Below the pieces are notes generated by a model. That model had not been told where the DNA came from. It saw only the letters and a list, made by a program, of their open reading frames with translations, and made no database searches. A stretch of DNA of 64,000 bases, from positions 1 to 64,000 of the forward strand of contig NZ_UPPP01000059.1 of NCBI RefSeq assembly GCF_900476375.1, in the 5' to 3' direction. Made by a program: the position numbers and the translations under genes. The number at the start of each line of letters is the position of its first letter. The first letter of the stretch is position 1. The DNA comes from Allolucifera butyrica. Its GTDB lineage: Bacteria > Bacillota > Negativicutes > Sporomusales > UPPP01. Below, piece after piece: positions 17,578 through 27,752 of this stretch.

Positions 17578-18987
17578 TTGAAACCTTTTATGCGGGACGA
17601 TTTTTTGCTGGAAAGTCAATCGGCAATAAAGCTTTACCAGGAATACGCGAGCTCTATGCCGATTATCGATTATCATTGCCATTTATCAGCCCGGGAAATC
17701 TACGAAAATAAGAATTTTAATACAATTACCGAGGCGTGGCTATACGGAGACCATTACAAATGGCGGGCCATGCGCTTCAATGGAATTGACGAGCGCTATA
17801 TTACCGGCGATGCCACCGACTATGAGAAATTTATGGCCTGGGCCCAAACCATGGAGAAATGTATCGGTAATCCGCTATATCATTGGACTCATTTAGAATT
17901 GCAGCGTTTTTTCGGAATTTGTGAACCATTTGGCGAAAAAAGTGCGGTCCCTATTTGGAAAAAGACCAACGCGTTGCTGCAGCAGGAAGAATGCAGCGCC
18001 AGAGGCATGATAGCAAGGTCGAATGTGGCTGTTATTTGTACAACCGATGATCCTACGGATTTATTAGAATATCACCGTAAAATCCGGGAGGATAACCGTA
18101 TTGAGTTTAGTGTGCTGCCCACTTTCCGTCCCGACCGGGGCATGGATATTAATGGCTCCGGTTTTATTCGGTGGGTACAACGGCTTGCAACAGTAACGGG
18201 TACTGCAATTACGAGTTACAGTACCTTTTTGACGGCACTGCAGCAGCGCATGCAGTTTTTCCGGGAAACGGGCTGCCGGGTCGCTGATCACAGTTTGGAA
18301 AAGGTTCCTTACATAGAAAGTTCCGAAGCAACGATTGCGGGTATTTTTGCCCAGGCTTTACAGGGAAAGCAAATTGCTGCCGGGGATGTGGAGCGTTATC
18401 ATACGGCATTTTTGCAATTTTGCGGCGAACAATATGCCCGGTTGGGGTGGGCAATGCAACTGCATATAGGGCCAATGCGCAACAATAACAGCAATATGTT
18501 CAGCCGGCTGGGACCGGATAGCGGTTTTGACTCGATACACGACCATCCGGTTGCGGGTTCGCTGTCACGGCTATTCGATTCACTGGAAAGAAAAGGATGC
18601 TTGCCGAAAACGATCTTGTATGCCATAAATCCGAAAGACTATTTTGTATTGGGGAGCATGGCCGGCAATTTTCAATCGGGCGGTATTCCGGGAAAAGTTC
18701 AGTTTGGTCCGGCATGGTGGTTTAACGACACGAAAACGGGAATGGTTGAGCATATGATTACTTTGAGCAACCTGGGGCTGATTAGCCGCTTTTTGGGAAT
18801 GGTTACCGACTCCAGAAGTTTCCTGTCCTATCCCAGACATGATTATTTCCGGCGAATTCTCTGCAACTTGCTGGGAGGATGGATGGAAAACGGCGAGGTG
18901 CCAGCCGATTGGGATATGATGGGCGGAATGGTGCAGGATATTTGTTTTCATAATGCCAGGACCTATTTTGGCTTTGAAATAAAATAA
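17578..18987 (+). CDS. uxaC: Glucuronate (uronate) isomerase
   Basis: A 469-residue UxaC. It converts D-glucuronate to D-fructuronate or D-galacturonate to D-tagaturonate, the first step of hexuronate breakdown. The first residues, KPFMRDDFLL, align with the E. coli start (TPFMTEDFLL), and DYHCHLS gives the metal-binding His pair of this amidohydrolase-fold family. GDHYKWRAMRFNG is also conserved. The frame is open upstream, but the TTG used here has a GGAGG site 7 bases before it and fits the family length. It heads an operon with uxuA, a mannonate dehydrogenase, GH31 and a transporter, so the glucuronate branch is served. Confidence 0.93.
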   Translation: MKPFMRDDFLLESQSAIKLYQEYASSMPIIDYHCHLSAREIYENKNFNTITEAWLYGDHYKWRAMRFNGIDERYITGDATDYEKFMAWAQTMEKCIGNPLYHWTHLELQRFFGICEPFGEKSAVPIWKKTNALLQQEECSARGMIARSNVAVICTTDDPTDLLEYHRKIREDNRIEFSVLPTFRPDRGMDINGSGFIRWVQRLATVTGTAITSYSTFLTALQQRMQFFRETGCRVADHSLEKVPYIESSEATIAGIFAQALQGKQIAAGDVERYHTAFLQFCGEQYARLGWAMQLHIGPMRNNNSNMFSRLGPDSGFDSIHDHPVAGSLSRLFDSLERKGCLPKTILYAINPKDYFVLGSMAGNFQSGGIPGKVQFGPAWWFNDTKTGMVEHMITLSNLGLISRFLGMVTDSRSFLSYPRHDYFRRILCNLLGGWMENGEVPADWDMMGGMVQDICFHNARTYFGFEIK

Positions 18988-19028
18988 ATACTTTGTTGGC
19001 GTATTAGTAAAATTTGGGGGGAATTGCT

Positions 19029-20072
19029 TTGCAAATGACATTTAGGTGGTACGGTGACAGTGATCCGGTAACCTTGGAAAAAATCAGGCAAATACCCGGC
19101 CTTACAGGGATTGTCTCAGCTATTTATGACGTCCCGGCCGGAGAAGTTTGGCCCATGGAATGTATTTTGGCGCTCAAACACAAAGTGGAAGCGCAGGGGC
19201 TCCAGTGCGAGATTATCGAGAGCGTACCGGTGCATGAGGATATTAAGCTGGGACTGCCAAGCCGTGAACGCTATATTAACAACTACTGCAAAACACTCAG
19301 TAATTTGGGAAAGGCTGGATTTACGACGGTCTGCTATAATTTTATGCCGGTGTTTGACTGGACCCGGTCCGAGCTGGATTATAAGCTGGCCGACGGTTCT
19401 TCGGCGTTGATCTATCGTCAGGAAACAGTCGAAAATATGAATCCCCTGACAGGCGAATTATCTTTGCCCGGCTGGGATGCAAGCTATACTAAAGAGGGTA
19501 TGAAAGCCCTGCTGGAGCAATACCGCGACGTCAACGAAGAAAAGTTATGGGGCAATCTGCAATATTTCTTAGAACGTATTATTCCTGTGGCCGAACAGGC
19601 CGGTATCAACATGGCCATTCATCCTGATGATCCGCCATGGTCTATTTTTGGTTTGCCGCGTATTATCAAAAACAAGGCCGATTTAGAACGGCTCATTCAT
19701 TTGGTAGATAGTCCCAACAATGGAATTACATTATGCTCCGGCTCTTTAGGCGTGGATCCCGAAAATCAGGTTCCGGACTTAATCCGTTATTTTGGTAAGC
19801 TGGGGCGGATTCATTTTGGTCATTGCCGCAATATCAAGATCACAGGCGCAAAATGTTTTGAGGAATCATCTCATAGAAGTGCCAGCGGTTCGCTGGATAT
19901 GGTGGAAATTATGAAGGCTTACCATGAAATTGGTTTTAAGGGGCCGATACGTCCGGATCATGGCCGCATGATTTGGGGGGAAACAGGCAAACCCGGGTAC
20001 GGACTCTATGACCGCGCCCTGGGCGCAGTGTATTTAAACGGCATTTGGGAAACGTTGGAAAAGATGAAGTGA
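19029..20072 (+). CDS. uxuA: Mannonate dehydratase
   Basis: A 347-residue UxuA, which dehydrates D-mannonate to 2-keto-3-deoxygluconate. [22 protein letters not shown] is the family opening. [21 protein letters not shown] and the HPDDPPW metal-site block are all present. The TTG at 19029 (two codons before the internal Met) follows a run of six G; ATG 19035 is the alternative. It lies 41 bases after uxaC. Further breakdown by KDG kinase and aldolase must be encoded elsewhere. Confidence 0.93.
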   Translation: MQMTFRWYGDSDPVTLEKIRQIPGLTGIVSAIYDVPAGEVWPMECILALKHKVEAQGLQCEIIESVPVHEDIKLGLPSRERYINNYCKTLSNLGKAGFTTVCYNFMPVFDWTRSELDYKLADGSSALIYRQETVENMNPLTGELSLPGWDASYTKEGMKALLEQYRDVNEEKLWGNLQYFLERIIPVAEQAGINMAIHPDDPPWSIFGLPRIIKNKADLERLIHLVDSPNNGITLCSGSLGVDPENQVPDLIRYFGKLGRIHFGHCRNIKITGAKCFEESSHRSASGSLDMVEIMKAYHEIGFKGPIRPDHGRMIWGETGKPGYGLYDRALGAVYLNGIWETLEKMK

Positions 20073-20091
20073 AGCGGAGGATAAGGAAAGC

Positions 20092-20952
20092 ATGAATTTA
20101 CCGTTTAAAATTGATTTGCACGGAAAAGTAGCCGTTGTTACCGGCGCCGGCGGGGTAATCTGCAGTAATTTTGCCAAAGCACTGGGAGCTTGCGGCGCGA
20201 AAGTGGCTGTGCTGGATTTGAATAAAAAAAGCGCCGACCTTGTAGCGCAAGAGATCACGGAAGCGGGCGGTCAGGCTGTCGGCGTAGAGGCCAATGTATT
20301 GGAAGTAGCCAGTTTAAAAGGGGCCCGCCAGATAGTACGGGATCAACTGGGCCTGTGTGACATTCTCATCAATGGCGCCGGCGGGAATCATCCGAAGGGC
20401 ACGACGAGCAAAGAATATCTGGATAGTAAAGACCTTGCAGCAGGGGAACAAGAGGGACTGGTAACTTTTTTTGACCTGGACCCGCAGGGAATTGAATTTG
20501 TTTTCAATCTTAACTTTCTCGGGACGTTGCTGCCGACTCAAGTTTTTTTAAAGGATATGGTCGGCAAAAAGGATGGGGTGATCCTGAATATTTCTTCTAT
20601 GAATGCGTTTACTCCCCTGACCAAGATTCCGGCTTATAGCGGCGCCAAAGCGGCTGTTTCCAACTTTACGCAGTGGCTGGCAGTGCATTTGTCCAAGGTA
20701 GATGTCCGGGTCAATGCTATTGCGCCGGGGTTCTTTGTAACCAATCAAAACCGGAATATGCTATTTAACGCTGACGGCAGCACGACAGAAAGAGCGGCCA
20801 AGATTTTAAATGCGACCCCCATGGGGCGGTTTGGTGAATGCGAGGAACTGACCGGCACCTTGTTATGGCTGGTAGATCATAAAGCATCCGGGTTTGTCAA
20901 TGGCGTTGTTGTACCTGTTGACGGAGGTTTTTCCGCCTATTCGGGAGTCTAA
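20092..20952 (+). CDS. D-mannonate oxidoreductase, SDR type
   Basis: A 286-residue short-chain dehydrogenase. The nucleotide-binding loop is VVTGAGGVICSNFAKAL, the structural motif NGAGGNHPKGT, and the catalytic YSGAK. GGNHPKGT is typical of the YjmF-type (UxuB-like) mannonate dehydrogenases found in Bacillota in place of the long-chain UxuB. It would interconvert fructuronate and mannonate with NAD(H), linking the UxaC and UxuA steps. It is 19 bases after uxuA. A functional gene name of uxuB is plausible, but the protein family differs from E. coli UxuB. Confidence 0.88.
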   Translation: MNLPFKIDLHGKVAVVTGAGGVICSNFAKALGACGAKVAVLDLNKKSADLVAQEITEAGGQAVGVEANVLEVASLKGARQIVRDQLGLCDILINGAGGNHPKGTTSKEYLDSKDLAAGEQEGLVTFFDLDPQGIEFVFNLNFLGTLLPTQVFLKDMVGKKDGVILNISSMNAFTPLTKIPAYSGAKAAVSNFTQWLAVHLSKVDVRVNAIAPGFFVTNQNRNMLFNADGSTTERAAKILNATPMGRFGECEELTGTLLWLVDHKASGFVNGVVVPVDGGFSAYSGV

Positions 20953-20987
20953 GAGCGCCCCTGCACTTTGGTGCAGGGATTGCTCTT
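20951..20987 (+). other. Intercistronic hairpin without T run
   Basis: Two stacked stems, AAGAGC with GCTCTT and CCCTGCAC with GTGCAGGG, loop TTTG, beginning at the SDR stop codon. No T run follows, so it is more likely an mRNA stability or processing element between the SDR and GH31 genes than a terminator. Confidence 0.55.
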
Positions 20988-21035
20988 GCGGGGTCGGGAA
21001 TATTGTGAAACCGAAAGAATGGAAGGGGCTTTGCT

Positions 21036-23525
21036 ATGAAAGTGAGCCGCAAAATTGTGAATGTGGAGAATCATCATAAGTATTTGGATATTGATGCCGG
21101 TCCGGCAAAATATCGTATAATTCTGCTAAATGATGATATCGTCAGAATTCGTTGTATTTTCGAGGCGGAATTTAAGCCGGAGGCTTCGTATGCTCTGGTT
21201 ATGACAGCCTGGCAGGATCATATGGACGCTATGCTGCAAAGGGAAAGAAAAAGAGTGGAAGCCATTGCCACTAATTATGAAGAGCATGAAACGTATATCT
21301 TGATGACCACTAAAAAGCTGGACATTAAAATTTATAAAGATCCTTTTGCGATTGAAATTTCAGATAAAAATGGCAATATATTAAATTCCGACTTAAAAGA
21401 ACGGGCCTATGTACAGGACGATTTAGGACGGATTTATCATTATTCCTGTATGGAGGATGGGGATTATTTCTACGGGTTTGGCGAAAAAGCGGGATATTTA
21501 AATAAGCAAAGACGCAGAATGCGAATGCATAATGTGGATACGATCGGCTATGATTCGGAATTGACAGACCCGCTCTATAAACATATTCCGTTTTATATCA
21601 AGTTAAACAGCACCAATAAGGTAGCCTGCGGTTTATTCTATCACAACTCCTATGATTCTGTTTTTGATATGGGCTGTGAAAGAAGCGGCTATTGGCATAA
21701 ATATAGTTATTTTTGCGCCGATGGCGGGGAACTGGATGTTTTTTTTATTTATGGACCGCAAATAAAAGATGTTGTCAAAAATTATACTGATTTAACGGGG
21801 AAAACAGTATTTCCAACCAAGTATTCCCTGGGATACATGGGTTCTACGATGTATTATACGGAATTGGATCAGGATGCCGACAAGGCTGTTTTGCAATTTT
21901 TAGATAAGTGCAAGGAAGAACAGATTCCTTGCGACGGATTCTTTTTATCTTCCGGCTATACTACGGGGCAGGACGGAAAAAGATATGTATTTAACTGGAA
22001 TCATGACCGTTTTGAGAATCCGAAAGGCTTTGTAGAAAAAATGCAGCAAAAGGGTGCTGATTTAGCGCCGAATATCAAACCGGGCATGTTGACAACGCAC
22101 CCTTTATATAAGGAATTTGACGCGGCGGGGGCTTACATAAAAGATGAATATGGCGAGAAATCACAGACCGACAGGTATTGGGGCGGTCCGGCTTCTTTTG
22201 TCGATTTTACGAACGGAAAAGGCCGCGAATTATGGAAAAAGCATTTGAAGAAGGCGATTGTTTCCCTCGGTGTTACTTCGATCTGGAATGATAATAATGA
22301 ATATGAAATGAATAATTTAGCAGCAGTTTGTCATTATGAGGGATTAAAGCAAAAAGCCGGCGCCTTACGTCCCATTATGCCGAATCTTATGGCCGCTATG
22401 GCTCAAGAAGCGGTTTTAGAAGTCGACCCTGATATTAGACCGTATATTGTCAGCAGGGCCGGGTTTGCGGGTATTCAGCGTTATGCCCAAACCTGGGCGG
22501 GGGATAACAATACAAGTTGGAAGAGCGTAAAATTCAATATACCTGTGATACTCGGCATGGGATTGTCAGGGGTAGCGAATCAGGGCTGTGATATCGGGGG
22601 ATTTTTTGGTCCGGCCCCGGAACCGGAATTGTTTGTCCGCTGGGTTCAAAACGGAATCTTCCAACCGCGATTTTCCATTCACTCCTGCAATACCGACAAT
22701 ACTGTTACCGAACCGTGGATGTACCCCTCTTATACCCAGTATATCAAGTCGGCTATTCAGCTCCGGTACCGTTTAATTCCTTACTTGTACTCATTGCTTT
22801 TTGAAGCGTCTGACGAAGGAGCGCCGATCATGAGACCGCTGGTTTATGAGTTCCAAAATGACTGCAATGCATGGGAAGAAAGCTTTGATTTCATGCTGGG
22901 CAGCTCATTGTTGGTGGCGAATGTTCTGGAGAAAGGGGCAAAAACAAGGCGGGTTTATTTGCCGGCAGGCGCAGACTGGATTGACTGGTACACCAAAGAA
23001 CGTTACGCAGGCGGACAGACGATTGAAGTGAACGTATCTTTGAGTTCCATTCCTATGTTTATTCGCAGCGGTGCGATTATCCCAATGAGTGAAGAATTAA
23101 TGAATATTCATACAGATGCGGTGGAAACACTTCACTTGCTTGTGGAACCTTCACAAGAAGCCGAATTTGTCTTGTATGACGATGACGGCATTACCAATAA
23201 TTATAAACATGGTAAATATTTAAAAACGACAGTCAATATAGATAAAAATAATGGAACAAAAATTATTTTTACCAACAAGGGGAATTATTCCACTCCGGTT
23301 AAAACAGTGATTTTAGAGCTGTTATGCCAGGATATCGCGCCCATTCAAATCAGACTGCAAGACAGAAAAGTCCCGATGTTCCTTGATCGGCGGGAATGGG
23401 AAGCCGGCAAGACGGGCTGGTATTACGATATGGAACAAAAAACAGCTAAAATTAAATATGACAATCTAAGGGAAGACCATACAATCCATGTCGATTTTGA
23501 TATTAAAGATCTGATTTCCGTATAA
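21036..23525 (+). CDS. Glycoside hydrolase family 31
   Basis: An 829-residue GH31 enzyme, which cleaves alpha-linked terminal sugars with retention. It has an N-terminal beta-sandwich, then a TIM barrel with the nucleophile Asp419 in WNDNNEY and the acid/base Asp490 in AGDNNTSW, followed by GCDIGGFFG and a C-terminal beta domain. No signal peptide is visible, so it acts in the cytosol on an imported disaccharide or glycoside. GH31 members cleave alpha-glucosides, xylosides, galactosides or sulfoquinovosides; the site here differs from the common WNDMNEP. Its place between uronate enzymes and an ExuT-like transporter suggests a uronate-containing substrate, which is inference. Confidence 0.87.
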   Translation: MKVSRKIVNVENHHKYLDIDAGPAKYRIILLNDDIVRIRCIFEAEFKPEASYALVMTAWQDHMDAMLQRERKRVEAIATNYEEHETYILMTTKKLDIKIYKDPFAIEISDKNGNILNSDLKERAYVQDDLGRIYHYSCMEDGDYFYGFGEKAGYLNKQRRRMRMHNVDTIGYDSELTDPLYKHIPFYIKLNSTNKVACGLFYHNSYDSVFDMGCERSGYWHKYSYFCADGGELDVFFIYGPQIKDVVKNYTDLTGKTVFPTKYSLGYMGSTMYYTELDQDADKAVLQFLDKCKEEQIPCDGFFLSSGYTTGQDGKRYVFNWNHDRFENPKGFVEKMQQKGADLAPNIKPGMLTTHPLYKEFDAAGAYIKDEYGEKSQTDRYWGGPASFVDFTNGKGRELWKKHLKKAIVSLGVTSIWNDNNEYEMNNLAAVCHYEGLKQKAGALRPIMPNLMAAMAQEAVLEVDPDIRPYIVSRAGFAGIQRYAQTWAGDNNTSWKSVKFNIPVILGMGLSGVANQGCDIGGFFGPAPEPELFVRWVQNGIFQPRFSIHSCNTDNTVTEPWMYPSYTQYIKSAIQLRYRLIPYLYSLLFEASDEGAPIMRPLVYEFQNDCNAWEESFDFMLGSSLLVANVLEKGAKTRRVYLPAGADWIDWYTKERYAGGQTIEVNVSLSSIPMFIRSGAIIPMSEELMNIHTDAVETLHLLVEPSQEAEFVLYDDDGITNNYKHGKYLKTTVNIDKNNGTKIIFTNKGNYSTPVKTVILELLCQDIAPIQIRLQDRKVPMFLDRREWEAGKTGWYYDMEQKTAKIKYDNLREDHTIHVDFDIKDLISV

Positions 23526-23554
23526 AATAAAAAAATCCGGAAAGGTGAGAAAAG

Positions 23555-24838
23555 ATGGCGAAATTTAAGCAGTTGCGGTGGACAATGCTCGTCTTATTTA
23601 TTGCAGGGGTGACATTGAATTACGTTACAAGAAACACATTAGGGATATTGGCGCCTGAACTGGAACATATTTTCCATATGTCTACGCAGGAATATTCCTG
23701 GGTGGTCGCTGCGTTTCAAGCCGCTTATGCGATTTCCCAGCCGATTTGCGGCTGGGTGCTGGATTTCATTGGGCTGAAAGTCGGCTTTTTGTTTTTTGCC
23801 TCGGCCTGGGCGATCGTTTGCATGCTCCATTCTCTGGCTACGGGCTGGGAATCGCTGGCTGTTTTGCGGTTTTTCATGGGGGTAACCGAGTCTGTCGCAG
23901 TACCTGCCAATTTGAAGATTTTAACAGATTGGTTTCCATCGAAAGAAAGAGGGGTTGCCGCCGGCTGGGCCGGCGTGGGATTTTCTTTCGGCGCCATGCT
24001 GGCGCCGCCGTTAGTTGTTGCCATTCGCCTTCATTATGGCTGGCAGGCAGCTTTTTATGTAACTGGTTTTATGGGATTAATTTGGGCGGGTATATGGAAG
24101 TTTTATTATAACAATCCCCGGGATCACAAATTGATTTCACCCGAAGAAAAGGCTTTTATTTTCGATGAAGCGACGGTAAGATCAGAAGAGCCACTGAAAA
24201 CTAATATTTGGACCTGCCTTAAAGACATTTGCAAGGTAAAAAAATTCTATGGAGTTGCTATCCCCGCTTTTCTGGCGGAACCGGCCTGGCAGACCATGAG
24301 TTTTTATGTTCCCTTATATTTGGCTACGGAAAGAGGCATGAACTTAAAAGAGATTGCGATGTTTGCGTGGTTGCCGTTTCTGGCAGCCGATATTGGCAGT
24401 GCCGCGAGCGGTTATTTAGCAAAGTGGTACCGGAATCATTTTAATTTTAACGTTAACAATGCTACGGTCTGGAGTTCCGTATCCGGAGCGGTTCTCATGA
24501 TTTCTTTAGCCTTCGTTCCTTTTGTGAATAATCCTTATGCAGCCATTGGGTTAATATCGATTGGCGGCTTTGGGCATGCAGCGATTTCAGCGATGTTAGG
24601 CGTGCTGATCATGGAGAATTTTGAATCGAATCAAGTGGCCTCCATCAATGGGGTGCGTGGTTTTGCGGCATGGACCAGCGCATTCTTATTCTCCCTGTTA
24701 ATTGGGGCTATCGTTCCCCAAAGCGGATTTTCGCCAATCTTTATGGCAATGGGATTCTTTGATATTATTGGCGCTGCCTTTATGATTTCCCTTATTTATG
24801 ATAGAAGTAGAAAAGCTTTAACCGGAGTTAAGGGATAA
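23555..24838 (+). CDS. MFS hexuronate transporter (ExuT-like, ACS family)
   Basis: A 427-residue transporter of the anion:cation symporter family with about 12 membrane segments. The start RWTMLVLFIAGVTLNYVTRNTLGILAPEL, RFFMGVTESVAVPANLKILTDWFPSKERGVAAG and PAFLAEPAWQTMSFYVPLYL resemble hexuronate transporters. It is the last gene of the uxa operon and precedes a strong terminator. It probably imports glucuronate, galacturonate or a uronate disaccharide that the GH31 enzyme splits inside the cell. An AAAGGTGAG site precedes the ATG. Confidence 0.88.
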   Translation: MAKFKQLRWTMLVLFIAGVTLNYVTRNTLGILAPELEHIFHMSTQEYSWVVAAFQAAYAISQPICGWVLDFIGLKVGFLFFASAWAIVCMLHSLATGWESLAVLRFFMGVTESVAVPANLKILTDWFPSKERGVAAGWAGVGFSFGAMLAPPLVVAIRLHYGWQAAFYVTGFMGLIWAGIWKFYYNNPRDHKLISPEEKAFIFDEATVRSEEPLKTNIWTCLKDICKVKKFYGVAIPAFLAEPAWQTMSFYVPLYLATERGMNLKEIAMFAWLPFLAADIGSAASGYLAKWYRNHFNFNVNNATVWSSVSGAVLMISLAFVPFVNNPYAAIGLISIGGFGHAAISAMLGVLIMENFESNQVASINGVRGFAAWTSAFLFSLLIGAIVPQSGFSPIFMAMGFFDIIGAAFMISLIYDRSRKALTGVKG

Positions 24839-24872
24839 ACTTTTAACCCTGGGTGTATGCTGTAAACATAAT

Positions 24873-24920
24873 AAAAAGATACCGCAAGGTCTGAAAAAGA
24901 TTTGCGGTATCTTTTTATTT
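24873..24920 (+). terminator. Intrinsic terminator of the hexuronate operon
   Basis: A perfect 15-bp stem (AAAAAGATACCGCAA with its complement at 24902-24916), a 14-base loop, and a T-rich end. Confidence 0.9.
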
Positions 24921-25017
24921 GCGTTCATTTACGATGAGAGCCGGTTTACAAAACTGGACACCAAAAGAGAAGATATATATTTTTTATTGTGCTAAACTAA
25001 CGCCAGGAGGTGATGGG

Positions 25018-25920
25018 GTGGAGTGGATGAAGCAGCTAAGCCGGGCAATTGACTACATAGAAAACAATTTAACCGGTGACATTTCTTATGAGGAAGCGGC
25101 GCAAATCGCTTGCTGTTCAACCTATTATTTTCAGCGGATGTTTTCTTATGTAGCGGGGATTCCGCTGTCTGATTATATTCGCCGCCGGAGAATGACCATA
25201 GCCGCTTTTGAATTGCAGGCAGGCGAAGCAAAAGTTATGGATATTGGCGTAAAGTATGGTTATGTCACGCCAACCTCATTTAACCGTGCCTTTCAAGCGG
25301 TTCATGGTGTCGCTCCCACAGTTGCCCGCAGGGAGGGAACTAAGTTAAACGCCTATCCCCGTATTAGCTTTTCTATTCAAGTTACCGGAGGTGAAAGGAT
25401 GAGGTATCGAATCGAAACCAAAGACCCGATTCGAATTGTTGGCGTCAAAGTTGCCCTGCAGGAGGAGCAAGAACAAAACTTCAAAATTGTTCCTGAATTC
25501 TGGGATGCAACGTTAAAAAGCAATGTAATTGCAGAAATTTGCCAGTTAACCAACCAAACTCCGCACGGTATTTTAGGGGTTTCGGTTTATCAAAATCCGG
25601 AGAAAATTGATTATTATATTGCGGCGGCTACCGATAAAACGGTTCCGGAAAAATTGGCTGAATATGAAATCCCGGCGGCTACGTGGGTTATATTTGAAGG
25701 AGACGGACATTTTCAAGAGTCCGTTCAGACAATCTTCAAACGGTTTCTTACAGAATGGCTGCCGTTTTCGGGTTATGAATATGCTGAATTGCCGGATATA
25801 GAAGTGTATCCCGCCGGCAACCCAAAGATAAAAATCGGACATTCCGAAGTATGGATTGCAGTTAAGAAAGCCAAACAATACAAAGAAACTGAAGGAGGGG
25901 AATCGAATGCCGGCTATTGA
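25018..25920 (+). CDS. AraC-type regulator with GyrI-like effector domain
   Basis: A 300-residue regulator. Residues 1-110 hold two helix-turn-helix units of AraC type (DISYEEAAQIACCSTYYFQRMFS and VMDIGVKYGYVTPTSFNRAFQAVHG). The remainder is a GyrI/Rob-type effector-binding domain that often senses hydrophobic cations or drugs. The frame is open 99 bases upstream, but the GTG used here has AGGAGG 7 bases before it. It overlaps the ABC ATPase by 14 bases, so it probably controls this exporter in response to its own substrate. Confidence 0.88.
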   Translation: MEWMKQLSRAIDYIENNLTGDISYEEAAQIACCSTYYFQRMFSYVAGIPLSDYIRRRRMTIAAFELQAGEAKVMDIGVKYGYVTPTSFNRAFQAVHGVAPTVARREGTKLNAYPRISFSIQVTGGERMRYRIETKDPIRIVGVKVALQEEQEQNFKIVPEFWDATLKSNVIAEICQLTNQTPHGILGVSVYQNPEKIDYYIAAATDKTVPEKLAEYEIPAATWVIFEGDGHFQESVQTIFKRFLTEWLPFSGYEYAELPDIEVYPAGNPKIKIGHSEVWIAVKKAKQYKETEGGESNAGY

Positions 25921-26869
25921 AATTGAGAAACTGATTAAACAATATAAAAATGGCGTCAAAGCCCTGAACGGTTTAAGTCTTAGAGTAAATAGCGGCGAAA
26001 TTTTTTCTTTGCTGGGGCCCAACGGAGCGGGAAAATCTTCGCTGATTAACATCCTGACAACCTTTTATAAACCCACAGCCGGAAAGGTAAGCATGTTGGG
26101 AAGAGATTTATGCAAGGAGCCTGCCTGGGTCCGCACCCAGATTGCTTGCGTTGCCCAGCGCATTTCCATTGATGCGCATCTGTCGCTTATGGAAAATATG
26201 ATGTTTCAAAGCAGGTTGTACCAAGTCGACGCCCAAGTGGCAAAAAAGAGAACCGCTGCTTTGATTGACAGCTTTGAGCTTGCCGGGTATCTGAAGTATC
26301 CTACGGCATCCTACTCAGGCGGGGTGAAGCGCCGCCTGGACATCGCCATGAATATGGTTTCTTCCCCTAAAATTCTGTTTTTGGATGAGCCTACAGTGGG
26401 TATGGATATTGAGTCCCGGCAAGCCATGTGGAAAATGTTGCTGCAAATCCGGGATGAATATGGGACAACCATTTTTCTTACAACCCATTATCTGGAGGAA
26501 GCCGACCAATTGAGCGACTCCATTTGCATTATGAAAGACGGGAGGGAATTAGCGCAGGGAACACCCGGCAGCTTACGCAGTTACACCGGGCAAAACATGC
26601 TTCGCATCGCATTTTCCAGCGCCGGGGAAACAGAAAAATACAAAGATATCCTTGCCGGTATGGGGCACATTCAGTTTACCCGTGTGCGGGACCATTCTGT
26701 TTTTGTAGGCGTGGATGACAGTAGAGCCGCTTTTACAACGGTGAACAAGTGGCTTTTGGAGCATCAGGTGGGATTTGACGCAATCGAAATCGTAGAACCC
26801 AGTCTGGAAGATGTTTTTTTGACACTAACCGGTTCAGGAGAAAATCGAGAGGAGCAATGGCTGTGCTGA
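25907..26869 (+). CDS. ABC exporter ATP-binding protein
   Basis: A 320-residue ABC ATPase of the drug/polyketide (DrrA/CcmA-like) export type. Walker A is GPNGAGKS, the signature SYSGGVKRRLDIA and Walker B ILFLDEPTVGMD. The C-terminal extension of about 100 residues is usual for this group. The start chosen has an AAGGAGGGG site. It overlaps the permease gene by 13 bases, which indicates translational coupling. Confidence 0.92.
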   Translation: MPAIEIEKLIKQYKNGVKALNGLSLRVNSGEIFSLLGPNGAGKSSLINILTTFYKPTAGKVSMLGRDLCKEPAWVRTQIACVAQRISIDAHLSLMENMMFQSRLYQVDAQVAKKRTAALIDSFELAGYLKYPTASYSGGVKRRLDIAMNMVSSPKILFLDEPTVGMDIESRQAMWKMLLQIRDEYGTTIFLTTHYLEEADQLSDSICIMKDGRELAQGTPGSLRSYTGQNMLRIAFSSAGETEKYKDILAGMGHIQFTRVRDHSVFVGVDDSRAAFTTVNKWLLEHQVGFDAIEIVEPSLEDVFLTLTGSGENREEQWLC

Positions 26870-27609
26870 ATATTTTGTGGCGAAATATAAAGTGGCGGTT
26901 TCAAAACCCCGTTTCGATTGCAGTCACCCTATTGCAGCCGCTTATTTGGCTTGTTTTATATAGCGCTGTCGCAGGCCAGGCAATGCAAAGAATGGGGATC
27001 GGCAATTACACCGCTTTCATTCTGCCCGGCATCATGGTGCTTGTTATTCTGGCCGCCTGTTGCAGCGGCGGTATCATCAATTTTATCATGAAAGCCAATG
27101 GCAGCTTTTATAGAATCCTGATTGCGCCCGTTAGCAGAAGCTCCATCGTGCTTGGGCAAATGCTGGAGGCCGTACTGGTTTCCTTTTTAGAAGTAGCAAT
27201 TTTATGGGCTGTTAGCACTTTTTTCTCGGTAACGGTGGCATCAGGCCTTGCCGGGATGGCGCTCATAATATTGTTGATCTTTATGACAGCCTTTTTCATG
27301 TCGGGTCTTACCTATTCTATCAGTCTCTTGCTGCCGAATGAAGTAATTTATGAGACAATAATGAACGCGATTGTTTTGCCCATCTTTTTTCTGAGTCCGG
27401 CTCTTTTTCCCCTCGCAGGTTTATCCGGAGGACTGAAGATAGCTGTAATGCTCAACCCATTTACCTATATTATCTCCGCTCTGCGCAGCTTGATATTAGG
27501 AGAGACAGTCCTGATTGGAGAGATTCTGCCTGTTACTGTGCTATTTGCCGTGATGTGCTGCGGAAGCTTTGCGCTGGCAATGTGGCGATTGAAAAAGGAA
27601 ACCAATTAG
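26857..27609 (+). CDS. ABC-2 type permease
   Basis: A 250-residue membrane protein with six hydrophobic segments of the ABC-2 family (DrrB-like). It has LQPLIWLVLYSAV near the N-terminus, LAPVSRSS-like IAPVSRSSIVLGQ after the second helix, and PIFFLSPALFPL before the last segments. It pairs with the ATPase it overlaps. The exported compound is probably a drug or amphiphile sensed by the AraC/GyrI regulator. No terminator is evident after it. Confidence 0.9.
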   Translation: MAVLNILWRNIKWRFQNPVSIAVTLLQPLIWLVLYSAVAGQAMQRMGIGNYTAFILPGIMVLVILAACCSGGIINFIMKANGSFYRILIAPVSRSSIVLGQMLEAVLVSFLEVAILWAVSTFFSVTVASGLAGMALIILLIFMTAFFMSGLTYSISLLLPNEVIYETIMNAIVLPIFFLSPALFPLAGLSGGLKIAVMLNPFTYIISALRSLILGETVLIGEILPVTVLFAVMCCGSFALAMWRLKKETN

Positions 27610-27752
27610 GAGAAATTTTGTCGCCGCAAGTTCAGGGTGCGAAATGTGGGATTATTGGCAGGAAATTTCCATTTTGGTGAGAATGTAAAAAAATAATATT
27701 CTTAATTAAGATGGAAAATGGTTTTACCATATTCCAAGACAGGTGGATTATG

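Noticed and set aside
20951..20987. Terminator between the SDR and GH31 genes
   Set aside because: The hairpin has no T run and the genes on both sides form one pathway.
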